Notes under the pieces: generated by a model
Seen by the model: the letters and a program-made list of their open reading frames with translations, nothing else
Databases searched by the model: none
What the model was told of the DNA's origin: nothing
From: Pseudomonas sessilinigenes
GTDB taxonomy: Bacteria > Pseudomonadota > Gammaproteobacteria > Pseudomonadales > Pseudomonadaceae
NCBI RefSeq assembly: GCF_003850565.1
Contig: NZ_CP027706.1
Coordinates: forward strand, 6,200,001-6,264,000
Direction: 5' to 3'
Length of the DNA: 64,000 nt
Shown: positions 40,315 through 48,721 of the stretch, piece by piece
Layout: each line of letters begins with the position of its first letter
How positions within the stretch are numbered: position 1 is the stretch's first letter
Position numbers and translations under genes: made by a program

Positions 40315-40776
40315 GTGGCTGACTCCGCAACAACTCGGGCAGGCGATGCCCTGCCGCCCTTCCTGCAACCTGGCGAGCGAGTGCTGCTGTTCGATGGCGT
40401 GTGCAAGCTGTGCAACGCCTCGGTGCGCTTCGTCATCGCCCATGACACCGAACGGCGGATCCGCCTGGCCTCGGTGCAGTCGCCCCAGGGCCAGGCCCTG
40501 CTGGCGTGGGCCGGGTTGTCCACCGAACAGTTCGACAGCGTGGTGCTGATCGAGGGTCGACGCCTGTCACTGCGCTCCGACGCCTTTATCCGGCTGATGG
40601 CCCAACTACCTCGACCCTGGCGCTGGCTGCGCCTGCTGCACTGGGTTCCCCGCCCCCTGCGCGACTGGAGCTACAGCTACATCGCCCGCCACCGCTATCG
40701 CTGGTTCGGCCGCTACGACGTCTGCCTGCTGCCCAGCCCCGACCACCGCGGGCGCTTTCTCGACGATACGCCTTGA
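40315..40776 (+). CDS. DCC-family thiol-disulfide oxidoreductase-like protein (DUF393)
   Basis: This is a 153-residue protein with the defining DxxCxxC motif, LLFDGVCKLCNASVRFVI (Asp27, Cys30, Cys33). IRLASVQSPQGQALL and a C-terminal RDWSYSYIARHRYRWFG follow. The start is a GTG at 40315 with AAGG ten bases upstream. DUF393 proteins look like thioredoxin-fold redox proteins, but none has a settled role. It is divergent from mntH, 149 bases away, and may be associated with envelope or metal redox by position only. Confidence 0.82.
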   Translation: MADSATTRAGDALPPFLQPGERVLLFDGVCKLCNASVRFVIAHDTERRIRLASVQSPQGQALLAWAGLSTEQFDSVVLIEGRRLSLRSDAFIRLMAQLPRPWRWLRLLHWVPRPLRDWSYSYIARHRYRWFGRYDVCLLPSPDHRGRFLDDTP

Positions 40777-40797
40777 CCTGCCACGCCAGCGCTTCGT

Positions 40798-40908
40798 GTA
40801 GCCGCTGCCGCAGGCTCGGCACGAGTCGCCAAACCTGCATCCGTGATATGCCTGCCAGAACCCGTCTTCCGCTTGCGGGCGCTGCCTAGCCAGATCAGCA
40901 GCGGCTAC
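40798..40908. repeat. 111-bp intergenic repeat with GTAGCCGCTGCC inverted ends
   Basis: The element opens GTAGCCGCTGCCGCAGGCT and closes AGCAGCGGCTAC. Its interior (CGCCAAACCTGCATCCGTG...GCCTGCCAGAACCCGTC) matches the element at 49823 closely and in the same orientation. It fills the gap between the DCC gene and the next membrane protein. It looks like a non-autonomous REP/MITE-like family of pseudomonads. Confidence 0.75.
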
Positions 40909-40976
40909 CTGATTGAACTGCGCCAGGGCGTTCGGAAAGTGCTAGCGTGGAGCCCCCTCACCTGCCGAGCGTGTCC

Positions 40977-41762
40977 ATGCTGCTGTTGAAACTGCTCACG
41001 GTTCCCGCCTTCCTGCTGCTGATCTCCCTGGCCAGCCGGCGCTGGGGGCCGAATGTCGCGGGCTGGCTGGCAGGCTTTCCGGTGGTGGTGGGCCCTATCC
41101 TGCTGTTCCTGGCCCTGGAACAAGGCCAGGCGTTCGCCACCCAGGCCGCCGTGGCTGCACTGTCAGCCGTGTTCGCCATGATCGCCTTCAGCGTGGCCTA
41201 TACCCACGCCGCCCGCACGCTGGCCTGGCCCGGGGCCTTGTGCATCGCCACCCTGGTCTGGCTGATTCTGGCAACGCTCATCGCCCAGGTGCCGGCCTCC
41301 CTGGGGTTCTCCCTCTTGTGCTCTATCAGTGCCCTGGTGTTGGCCCCTTGGGTGTTCCCCAGGGTACGGAGCGTGCCAGCCCCGGCCGCAGGCAAGTCCG
41401 ACAGGCTGGTGTATCGCATGCTGGCGGGCGCCCTGCTGACCTTGGCCGTCACCCTGATGGCCAGCACCGTCGGGGAACGCTGGAGCGGCATGCTGGCCGT
41501 ATTCCCGGTGCTGGGCAGCGTACTGGCGGTGTTCTCCCATCAAAGCCACGGGGCAGCCTTCACCACCGTGCTGCTGCGCTCGTTGAGCACCGGCTTGTAT
41601 GCCTTCGCGGCATTCTGCCTGGTGCTGGCGACCACCCTGCCTGACCTGGGGCTCTGGGCATTCGTGCTGGGCGTGGTGGTGTCGATGCTGGTGCTGGCAT
41701 TCAGCAAGAGATTACTGGCACTCAACACGAAGGAGCGCAAGCCTGCGAACTCCACTGAGTAA
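40977..41762 (+). CDS. Polytopic inner membrane protein, unknown function
   Basis: This ~261-residue protein has about eight hydrophobic helices: MLLLKLLTVPAFLLLISLAS, WLAGFPVVVGPILLFLALEQ, a later GMLAVFPVLGSVLAVFSHQS, and others. The paired GFPVVVGP and VFPVLGSV segments suggest an internal duplication of two four-helix halves. The start could also be the GTG at 40947 ten codons earlier; neither has a strong ribosome site. I recognise no family with a known role. It borders the lower-GC segment that starts at 41.8 kb. Confidence 0.7.
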   Translation: MLLLKLLTVPAFLLLISLASRRWGPNVAGWLAGFPVVVGPILLFLALEQGQAFATQAAVAALSAVFAMIAFSVAYTHAARTLAWPGALCIATLVWLILATLIAQVPASLGFSLLCSISALVLAPWVFPRVRSVPAPAAGKSDRLVYRMLAGALLTLAVTLMASTVGERWSGMLAVFPVLGSVLAVFSHQSHGAAFTTVLLRSLSTGLYAFAAFCLVLATTLPDLGLWAFVLGVVVSMLVLAFSKRLLALNTKERKPANSTE

Positions 41763-41856
41763 CACAGGAAAATACCCATAGACTCCACTGCCTGGAGACT
41801 GGCATCGCGCTCATTCCCTCATGCATCATGCCTACCTTGTCTTATGGAAGAGCCTA

Positions 41857-42663
41857 ATGAGCAATACGGATATACAAAAGGCTGCACTGGCCTTGCGATC
41901 TTATTCGGGTCAGGTCGAACTGCATGATCACGACTACCATCAGATAGTCCTGCCTCAGTCTGGTTCGATGGAAATTGAAGTCGACGGAAGAGGTGGCAAG
42001 GTTGATTGGAGCCAGGGAGTGATTATTCCGGCCGGCACTCCTCATGCCTTTTCTTCCAATACTTGCAACACCTTCCTGGTTCTAGATGTACCGCTTCCCT
42101 CTAGTTACACACAAAAAAGCGAAGCAGAAACCATCAAGAGACTGAACGAGAAAAGCTTCTTCCCGGTAAGACCGGAAATTCGTCACTTGCTAGACTACGC
42201 GTCCCGTAGTGTCCCCCTACTGACTAGCTCATCAGAAGTGTCTCAAGCTTGGAGCACATTGCTGATGTCATCTCTGGTGCAACCTCACAGTAGTGTCCCC
42301 GACCATGGGCAGTTCACCCTGGCCAGGGCATTGACGCATATAGAGAACCATCTCGATAGTCATTTGACCGCTTCGGAAATCGCCCGAGCTTCAGGAACCA
42401 GTGAACGGCGCTTATATGTGTTATTCGAACAACACCTGAGAACTACACCATTTGCCCACGTGACACGACTACGCTTGAATCTGGCCATGGATCTGCTGCG
42501 CGACACTCAGTTATCAATTACTGAGATTGCTCACCGAGTAGGCTACGCCGACCAGAGTGCATTGAATCATGCGTTGAAAAAAAGCCATGACTTGACGCCT
42601 GCACTCGCTCGAAAGAACTCCAGGGCCAATAACATGCAGACTGGAACAAATAACCAGCAGTAG
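41857..42663 (+). CDS. AraC-family regulator with cupin domain (low-GC segment)
   Basis: This is a 268-residue regulator. The N-terminal cupin is HDHDYHQIVLPQSGSMEIEVD followed by GVIIPAGTPHAFSSNTCNTF, and the C-terminal double HTH is ALTHIENHLDSHLTASEIARASGTSERRLYVLFEQHL and SITEIAHRVGYADQSALNHALKK. GGAAGAG lies five bases before the ATG at 41857, preferred over the in-frame ATG at 41821. Base composition is clearly lower in GC than the surroundings (one sampled 60-base line is 45% GC). It is followed in the same direction by an EamA transporter and a cobalamin radical SAM enzyme, its probable regulon. Confidence 0.85.
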   Translation: MSNTDIQKAALALRSYSGQVELHDHDYHQIVLPQSGSMEIEVDGRGGKVDWSQGVIIPAGTPHAFSSNTCNTFLVLDVPLPSSYTQKSEAETIKRLNEKSFFPVRPEIRHLLDYASRSVPLLTSSSEVSQAWSTLLMSSLVQPHSSVPDHGQFTLARALTHIENHLDSHLTASEIARASGTSERRLYVLFEQHLRTTPFAHVTRLRLNLAMDLLRDTQLSITEIAHRVGYADQSALNHALKKSHDLTPALARKNSRANNMQTGTNNQQ

Positions 42664-42729
42664 AAGCCAAGACCGTCTCCAATCACCTTTTTATCATCCC
42701 CGCTCCGAAACACTTACTGGGCGGGGCGC

Positions 42730-43641
42730 ATGACAGAAAGTACAACCTCTTCGAAAACCAGCGACAGTCGAACAACCACTTCAGCGACCGCCATTGGCGT
42801 CATTGCCGTATTTCTCTGGTCATGCTTGGCCTTACTCACCACCTTCACCGCCGGCATACCACCTTTTGAACTGTTGGCGCTGAGTTTTGCCGTAGCGTTT
42901 CTGGCAAGCTTGGTGATTCTCGGATTGCGCGGTTCGAACGGATTCGCTGGTTGGCGCCAGCCCTGGCAAGTCTGGGTAACAGGGTTCCTGGGAATCTTCG
43001 CCTATCACGCCCTGTATTTTTTTGCTCTCAAAGTTGCACCTCCCGCCGAAGCCAGCCTGATTGCCTACCTTTGGCCGCTACTTATCGTATTGCTCGCGAG
43101 CATTGCTGGCGGTCAAACACTACGCCAGCGACAGCTGCTGGGTGCGCTCTTGGGGCTCGCCGGTACGGCATTCATCATGCAACAACGGTCACAAAACAGT
43201 ATCGCCGACATGCCGCTGGCAGGTTATACAGCCGCGTTGCTCTGCGCCTTGGTATGGTCAAGCTACTCGGTGATCAACCGTCGCTTCAACAATGTCCCCA
43301 GTAGCATCATTGGCGGGATCTGCGGCTTAGTGGCCGTGGCAGGCCTGCTATGCCACCTGGCGCTTGAAGTCACAGTCCACCCCAACTTCAGCCAATGGGC
43401 TGCGATCATCGCACTTGGGTTAGGCCCGGTCGGCCTGGCTTTCTTTGCCTGGGACCACGCCACCAAGCACGGCAACCTGGCAAGCCTCGGGGCATTGTCC
43501 TATCTCGCACCACTGTTCTCGACGTTACTGCTGATATTGATTGGCCAAGTCCATGCCAAACCGATCCTGCTGATTCCAGCAGCACTCATTATCGCTGGCG
43601 CAGTAGTAGCCACCTCTCGCCAGCCCACGCCACGCCCTTGA
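42730..43641 (+). CDS. EamA-family drug/metabolite transporter
   Basis: This is a 303-residue, ten-helix DMT-superfamily protein with two EamA repeats (first half from GVIAVFLWSCLALLTTFTAG, second from YTAALLCALVWSSYSVINRRF). The end of each half shows LGLAGTAFIMQQ- and LGPVGLAFFAWDHA-type loops, as in YddG-like aromatic amino acid exporters. It lies 66 bases after the AraC gene and 30 before the radical SAM gene, in the same lower-GC context, so it most likely moves the substrate or product of that enzyme. Direction is inferred to be export. Confidence 0.85.
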   Translation: MTESTTSSKTSDSRTTTSATAIGVIAVFLWSCLALLTTFTAGIPPFELLALSFAVAFLASLVILGLRGSNGFAGWRQPWQVWVTGFLGIFAYHALYFFALKVAPPAEASLIAYLWPLLIVLLASIAGGQTLRQRQLLGALLGLAGTAFIMQQRSQNSIADMPLAGYTAALLCALVWSSYSVINRRFNNVPSSIIGGICGLVAVAGLLCHLALEVTVHPNFSQWAAIIALGLGPVGLAFFAWDHATKHGNLASLGALSYLAPLFSTLLLILIGQVHAKPILLIPAALIIAGAVVATSRQPTPRP

Positions 43642-43671
43642 ATCTCTCTACCTGAAAGGAATCCTAGAAAA

Positions 43672-45474
43672 ATGCACCTGATTGCTTCCGAGGGGATAGC
43701 AAGGTTTGATCGCGCCACTCCAAGTTTTTCGGTGGCTCCTACAAGAGCGCCTCTCCAATTAACAGGAGGTCCCTCACGCACGGCCAGCCATAGCGCTATT
43801 CAACGACGGGCTCATGGAGAAGCCCCAAGAGTGCTGTTATTCGTGCCGCCCTACACACGCTTGGTCGAACCGGCCCCTGCAAATAGCGCCTTTACCGACA
43901 TTGGCATCCATTCCTTTGAAGTAATGAAACGTGCTGGCACTCCTATAGGCTTGTTGCGTATCGCTACAGTAGCCAAACGTGCTGGTTACGATGTGCAGAT
44001 TATCGACTCCCCTTTCGCCGGCTGGGAGCAGGAATCACGCTTGGTAGATTTGGATCAAGGCCACCTGCTGCGCTACGGACTGACTGACGAGCAGATACGT
44101 AAAATCATCGAAACAGCCCAACCTGACATTATTGGTATCCAGTGCAACTACACAGTGCAATGGGGCAACGCTAGAGCGTTGGCTGACCTCGCCAAATCCA
44201 TCGATCCAAACCTGATACTAGTAACAGGAGGTGCCCACTCCAGTGGCGACTGGCAAAACGCCCTGCTGGATTCGGTATTCGACTTTGTCCTTATCAATGA
44301 AGCCGATCGTGCCTTCACTTTGTTACTCGACGCCCTGAGTCATCCCGGAGCCGATGTCTGTGGTGTTCCCGGGGTGGCCTACCGGGGTTCGCAGAACCAA
44401 CTGATCCGACCATCACGCAAGTCCAGTTATTTGAGCATCGTGCCCAACCGCCAGGAACTGAGTGAGCGACTGGGTGTGATGCCGTTACCGGACTTTACCT
44501 TCCTGGACATGAATCACTACCTGCAGCCTTATCACTCTTCAGGAGCACGGGTACGCAAACACGGAGCCTGGGCCCAGATTTTTTCCACCATCGGCTGTAA
44601 CGTGAACTGCAACTTCTGCTACATCCCTAAAGTCAATGGCCCATGGCGAGCGCTGGGCCTGGATTGGTTTGACCTGCATTTAACAGACCTAGTCAACCAG
44701 GGTGTCACCGAAGTACTGATTGAAGACGATCATCTGATGCACGATCCCTTGTATGCAATGGAAGTGGGACGTTTGTTGAAGAAACATGACTTGCCCTGGG
44801 TCGAGGAAGGCGGGTTAAGTCTGTTCAACCTGATACTCCTGCATCAAGGAGAACGCTTCCTCGCAGAACTAGATGACAAGGAGTTGAAAAGCCCTCAGTA
44901 CCGTAATGTGATCGCGGCAATCAAAGGCGGTCTGACCGCTCGAGAGTTCATTCGCTCGATTGCTGAAAACGGCTGTTACAGCGTCTACCTGGCGGTAGAA
45001 AGTGCTAACGAAGATAGCTTGGTCAACTCCAACAAATCACGTTTCAACGCGATACAGCATGCCACCTTCGAAATCATCGAGATATTCACCGAACATGGCA
45101 TCCAGGTAACCGGAGGGTTCATGCTGGGGTTCGTGAACCCACCAACCGTACCTGGCGCCAAGCCGTTCATAGAAAGCCTGGAGTTGATCGAAAGAACCAC
45201 CGACTATGCAGTCAGATTGATGGGAGCTGGCATGGCATACGCCAACCCATTTATCGTCACGCCTATTCCTGGCACCGAGATGTGGGAATACCAGCAGCAA
45301 TTTGTAGTGCGCCACTATGACAATGGCTGGTCTCACGAAAAAGCCACCATGGCTACCGAACAATGGAGTGCCGAGGACATCGAAAAAGCCAGGCTGGAGC
45401 TTTTGGTCCGGGCCAACGGCGCAAATCGGGTGAGAGAGATGGTCCGCCGCGGCACCTGGCCAGTAGACGCATAA
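43672..45474 (+). CDS. Cobalamin-binding radical SAM enzyme, unknown product
   Basis: This 600-residue class B-type radical SAM protein has an unusual ~50-residue N-terminal extension. A Rossmann-like B12-binding domain follows (APRVLLFVPPYTRLVEP, then QPDIIGIQCNYTVQWGNARALADLAKSIDPNLILVTGGAHSSG), and then the radical SAM barrel with the cluster motif CNVNCNFC (Cys309, Cys313, Cys316, CX3CX2C). Conserved-type strands later read CYSVYLAVESANEDSL and GGFMLGFVNPPTVPG. AAAGGA precedes the ATG. Relatives methylate or rearrange unactivated carbons in natural products, lipids or cofactors. No biosynthetic partner is adjacent other than the transporter and regulator, so the substrate may be a common metabolite. 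Specific function unknown. Confidence 0.85.
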   Translation: MHLIASEGIARFDRATPSFSVAPTRAPLQLTGGPSRTASHSAIQRRAHGEAPRVLLFVPPYTRLVEPAPANSAFTDIGIHSFEVMKRAGTPIGLLRIATVAKRAGYDVQIIDSPFAGWEQESRLVDLDQGHLLRYGLTDEQIRKIIETAQPDIIGIQCNYTVQWGNARALADLAKSIDPNLILVTGGAHSSGDWQNALLDSVFDFVLINEADRAFTLLLDALSHPGADVCGVPGVAYRGSQNQLIRPSRKSSYLSIVPNRQELSERLGVMPLPDFTFLDMNHYLQPYHSSGARVRKHGAWAQIFSTIGCNVNCNFCYIPKVNGPWRALGLDWFDLHLTDLVNQGVTEVLIEDDHLMHDPLYAMEVGRLLKKHDLPWVEEGGLSLFNLILLHQGERFLAELDDKELKSPQYRNVIAAIKGGLTAREFIRSIAENGCYSVYLAVESANEDSLVNSNKSRFNAIQHATFEIIEIFTEHGIQVTGGFMLGFVNPPTVPGAKPFIESLELIERTTDYAVRLMGAGMAYANPFIVTPIPGTEMWEYQQQFVVRHYDNGWSHEKATMATEQWSAEDIEKARLELLVRANGANRVREMVRRGTWPVDA

Positions 45475-45582
45475 GCACAACACCCTCTGCCCCACTGATC
45501 CGACAAGAAAAATCCCTCTGGAGCAGCCTGTAACCGGCATGGGATGATGCGCGCCTTCAATCCTGATGCCCGGAGGTTGTGC

Positions 45583-46161
45583 ATGTCATCCCTAGCTAGA
45601 AAAGCCCTGGTCCTGGTGTTTGCCGCCGTGGCAAGCCTCGGTACGCTGAATGCCGTGGCCGCGGGCAAATCCACGGCCAAGCAGGCTGCGGGCGAAAAAG
45701 TCGCCTTGCTCGACGGCAAGCTGGCCTTCAGCCTGCCCAAGGGCTTCAGCGCCGCGACCCTGCCGGTGGGCGATGAAGCCAAGGGCACCGGTGGCGCCAG
45801 CGGTACGCTGTACGCCAATGACACAACCCGCACCGTGGTGATCGCGGCGCAGAACCGCATTCCCAACGGAGCCCAGGTCAAGGACAACGACACGGCGTTC
45901 CTGGATGACGCGGTCAGCGGTTTTCTCTCGCAGCAAGCCCAGGCCTTGCCGGATTTCAGCAAGCAGGCGGAAAAGAGCATGACCCTCAAGGGACTCGGGG
46001 TACGCCAGATCGACAGTACCGCGACCCAGGGCGGGGGGCTGACCCTGAACTCGACCCTGATTGCCGGTTCCGGCTCGCGCATGGCGGTGATCCAGGTCAT
46101 TTCCCGGGCCGCCGACAAGGCCGGTCATGCGGCCTTGATGAAGCAGATTCTTGGTCAATGA
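45583..46161 (+). CDS. Exported conserved hypothetical protein
   Basis: This 192-residue protein has a Sec signal peptide (LARKALVLVFAAVASLGTLNAVAAG). The mature domain begins KVALLDGKLAFSLPKGFSAATLPV and ends SRMAVIQVISRAADKAGHAALMKQILGQ. CGGAGG at 45571-45576 fixes the ATG at 45583. The pattern resembles periplasmic DUF-type proteins common in Pseudomonas. It is convergent with the esterase gene, seven bases apart. GC content returns to the window norm here, marking the right edge of the lower-GC segment. No function known. Confidence 0.75.
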   Translation: MSSLARKALVLVFAAVASLGTLNAVAAGKSTAKQAAGEKVALLDGKLAFSLPKGFSAATLPVGDEAKGTGGASGTLYANDTTRTVVIAAQNRIPNGAQVKDNDTAFLDDAVSGFLSQQAQALPDFSKQAEKSMTLKGLGVRQIDSTATQGGGLTLNSTLIAGSGSRMAVIQVISRAADKAGHAALMKQILGQ

Positions 46162-46167
46162 CCCAGC

Positions 46168-46884
46168 TTAGGGGGTCAGCCCCCGCAACCAGCGGTCCAG
46201 GTCCTGGATCTCCACTTCGCTGATGCTGTGCCCCATCCCCGGATAGGCATGGAACTGCGGCTCCAGCGCCAACCCCTGCAACAGGCGGTTGGCCTCGGCC
46301 CCATCGCTGTAGGGCAAGCGCTGGTCATTGGTGCCATGGCCGATGAAGATCCCCAGGCGTTGCAGCTGCGCACTGCCTTTGAGCTGTGAAGCCAGTTGCG
46401 GCAGGATCTTCCCGCTCAGGGCCGCGATACCGCGTACCGATTGCGGGTGGCGCAACCCGACCTCATAAGCCATCACGGCTCCCTGGCTGAACCCCACCAG
46501 CACCACCTTCCCAGGTTCGGTGTGGTACTTGGCCGCTGCCGCACGAACAAATTGCTCGATCAACCCGGCGCTGCTGGCCAGGTCTTCGCTGACGCCGTCA
46601 TAAGGGCCCTGCCCCTTGCGCCGGAACCATTGGAAGCTGTCCTCATCGAGGGTCTGCGGCGCGCGGGCGGAGAGATAGGTGTAGGTCGCCGGCAGGCGCT
46701 CGTACAACCCGAACAGGTCGGCCTCGTTGCTGCCATAGCCATGCAGGAAGATCACCAACGGCTGATCATGGGTGCCTGCCGGGGTCTGCTCCAGATAGCG
46801 CAGTGGCAAGTCATCGTGCAACGCCGTATCGGCCTGCACAAAAGGCGCGGCCAACAGGGCCAGCAACGCCAGACAACGAATCAT
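46168..46884 (-). CDS. Exported alpha/beta hydrolase (phospholipase/carboxylesterase family)
   Basis: This is a 238-residue protein with a signal peptide (MIRCLALLALLAAPFVQAD). The oxyanion region is VIFLHGYGSNEADLFGL, the nucleophile elbow VLVGFSQGAVMAYEVGL, and the catalytic Asp and His lie in HGTNDQRLPYSDG and YPGMGHSISEVE. This is the YpfH/carboxylesterase type. The ATG at 46884 is preceded by AAGGAG. It likely hydrolyses esters in the periplasm; substrate unknown. Confidence 0.85.
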   Translation of the reverse strand: MIRCLALLALLAAPFVQADTALHDDLPLRYLEQTPAGTHDQPLVIFLHGYGSNEADLFGLYERLPATYTYLSARAPQTLDEDSFQWFRRKGQGPYDGVSEDLASSAGLIEQFVRAAAAKYHTEPGKVVLVGFSQGAVMAYEVGLRHPQSVRGIAALSGKILPQLASQLKGSAQLQRLGIFIGHGTNDQRLPYSDGAEANRLLQGLALEPQFHAYPGMGHSISEVEIQDLDRWLRGLTP

Positions 46885-47010
46885 GGACGGCTCCTTGCTT
46901 GAAAAAATCAACGGCCAGAGCCTAGCACTGCCCGTCTGGCGGCAGCAGCCCCGCAGGCCCGGGATGAACCCCGGGATTGGACATCCCTTGCCAGGCAGGC
47001 CCGCCCCGCT

Positions 47011-47418
47011 TCAGTGATGCAAGCGCCAGAACCTGGCCTGCCAGGTGTCGGCCAGCCCACGCCAAGCCAGCGGCGCAAGCAGCAGCACCAGCACCAGGAA
47101 CCCCACCTGGGACAGGTAGAAACTCGCCAGCCACTGGTCGTGTGCGGCGACATAGACGCTGTTGTGCAGGACGTCCAGCACGATGATCGCCAGGGTCAGC
47201 GCCAGCCCCCAGCGTGGGCGCAACCACAACAGCAGTACCGCCAGCGGATCGAACAGCGTCAGCGACCCCCAGAAGGCCCGGCTGGCCAGGGGCGTATCGC
47301 TGCCGTAGCCATAGTCCCAAAGCAGGCCGTGGGCGAAGGCCGCGTGCAGATGATTGAAGGTCGCCGCCAACAGGCACAGGGTGAACAACAGGCGGATGCA
47401 CAGGGACAATCGAAACAT
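47011..47418 (-). CDS. Small integral membrane protein, unknown function
   Basis: This 135-residue protein has about four hydrophobic helices (LCIRLLFTLCLLAATFNHLHA; SLTLFDPLAVLLLWL; GLALTLAIIVLDVLHNSVYVA; YLSQVGFLVLVLLLAPLAW). The ATG at 47418 is the first with a clear hydrophobic start; the frame is open upstream without recognisable sequence. It lies 92 bases downstream of the deacylase gene on the same strand. I recognise no family of known function. Confidence 0.7.
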   Translation of the reverse strand: MFRLSLCIRLLFTLCLLAATFNHLHAAFAHGLLWDYGYGSDTPLASRAFWGSLTLFDPLAVLLLWLRPRWGLALTLAIIVLDVLHNSVYVAAHDQWLASFYLSQVGFLVLVLLLAPLAWRGLADTWQARFWRLHH

Positions 47419-47510
47419 GGCGCAAGCCTTGTGGGCCGCAAGAACCGGCCGGTGGGTGAAAGGCCCACGGCAAGATCGGCAGTGGGCGCTTCGCGGTGGG
47501 CAATGCCGGG

Positions 47511-48623
47511 TCAGTCGTTGACCAGCTTGCCATGGCGAATGGGTTCGCGGCCGGCGACCTTGGCCAGCCAGATCCCGGGCTGGGTGTAGCGCCCACGATC
47601 CAGGGCGAACAGCACGCCGCTGGTGCCGGCCCGGACAATACTGGCCTGGTCGCTCAACGGATCCACCACCTCGAACAAGGCGTCGCCGCGCTCGACCCAC
47701 TCCCCGGCTTCACGCAGGAAGCTGACTACGCCATGGTGCGGGGCGAACAGGTACTCGGTGCCCTCGAACGACATGCCCTCGCAGCAGTCCTGCGGCGCCG
47801 TCGGCCAGTCGCCATCGATCAGCCCCTGTTCGGCGAGAAAGCCCAGGATGGCTTCGCAATTGGCCCGGGCCTGCGGCACCCGGGTGTCGCCCATGCTGCC
47901 CAGTTCCAGGGTGGTCGCCAGGTTGGCCGGGGGAATGGCTGCCCGAGGGTAGTCCCGAGCCAGGCGCAGCCAGGGCGATGAGCAGGACTCATCGAACGAG
48001 CTGCCGCCGGAGTCTTCGCACAACAGCGCTACGCCGGCCTTGAGCCGCGCGGCCAGGGAGCGCCACTGGGGCCAGTGCTGGGGCAAGGCGTAGAGGTGGA
48101 TCGCCGCTTCGAAATCACAGTGCAAATCAAGGGTGATATCGGCATCGCAGGCGTGGCGCAGCAACAGGCGATGCAGGGCCTCCAGCTGCGAGGCCGGGGC
48201 GGGCAGCTCGTCCAGCACCTGGACCATGGCGCGACGGATCAGGACGATGTTGGCTTCGGCATCGTCTCCCAGTTGCTTGCCGACCAGGTCGCCCACCGGA
48301 CCACTGAGTTCGACGAAGGCTCGGTTGAAGTTCTTGCCGCTGCCCAGCTCGAAGCGCCCCAGGTGACTGCCCTGCACCTGCTGGTCGAGGCCGATGGGGT
48401 TGGCCACGGGCACCAGCTCGACGGTGCATTGCAGGCGGCCATCACGCTCCAGCTCGCCCAGGCGCTGCTTGAGTTCCCAGGCGGTGCGCATGCCGGGCAG
48501 CTCATCGGCATGCAGGCTGGCCTGGATGTACACCTTGCGCGGGCCGCTGCCGAAGCGAAAGACGCTGAGCTGGCGCGACGTGCCCAAGTGACCCCAGGGC
48601 AGGGAGTGGTCGATGCGTTGCAT
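47511..48623 (-). CDS. Succinylglutamate desuccinylase / aspartoacylase-family deacylase
   Basis: This is a 370-residue zinc-dependent M14-like amidohydrolase of the AstE/AspA family. The metal-site motif is YIQASLHADELPGM (H-x-x-E), with NPIGLDQQVQGSHLGRFELGSGKNFNR and a downstream LDLHCDFEAAIHLYAL supplying the third ligand. It is longer than AstE, with a C-terminal barrel-like part (GVVSFLREAGEWVERGDALFEVVDP) of the type found in proteins annotated only at family level. It lies 98 bases downstream of the binding-protein gene on the same strand, separated by a terminator hairpin. An N-acyl amino acid substrate imported through that system is a plausible guess. Confidence 0.83.
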   Translation of the reverse strand: MQRIDHSLPWGHLGTSRQLSVFRFGSGPRKVYIQASLHADELPGMRTAWELKQRLGELERDGRLQCTVELVPVANPIGLDQQVQGSHLGRFELGSGKNFNRAFVELSGPVGDLVGKQLGDDAEANIVLIRRAMVQVLDELPAPASQLEALHRLLLRHACDADITLDLHCDFEAAIHLYALPQHWPQWRSLAARLKAGVALLCEDSGGSSFDESCSSPWLRLARDYPRAAIPPANLATTLELGSMGDTRVPQARANCEAILGFLAEQGLIDGDWPTAPQDCCEGMSFEGTEYLFAPHHGVVSFLREAGEWVERGDALFEVVDPLSDQASIVRAGTSGVLFALDRGRYTQPGIWLAKVAGREPIRHGKLVND

Positions 48624-48670
48624 GATGGCTCCGGAAAAAAGGCGTGGCGCAGGATAAAACAGTGGTGCAT

Positions 48671-48709
48671 AAAAAAGGTGGCGACCGGAATCCGGTCGCC
48701 ACCTTTTTT
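48671..48709. terminator. Perfect bidirectional intrinsic terminator
   Basis: A 19-base perfect inverted repeat (AAAAAAGGTGGCGACCGGA and its complement around one central base) gives a GC-rich stem with A6 before it and T6 after it. It can therefore terminate in both directions. It lies 12 bases past the binding-protein stop and before the deacylase gene on the same strand, so read-through to the deacylase should be limited and the deacylase probably has its own promoter or relies on partial read-through. Confidence 0.92.
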
Positions 48710-48721
48710 CATGCCAGCGGA

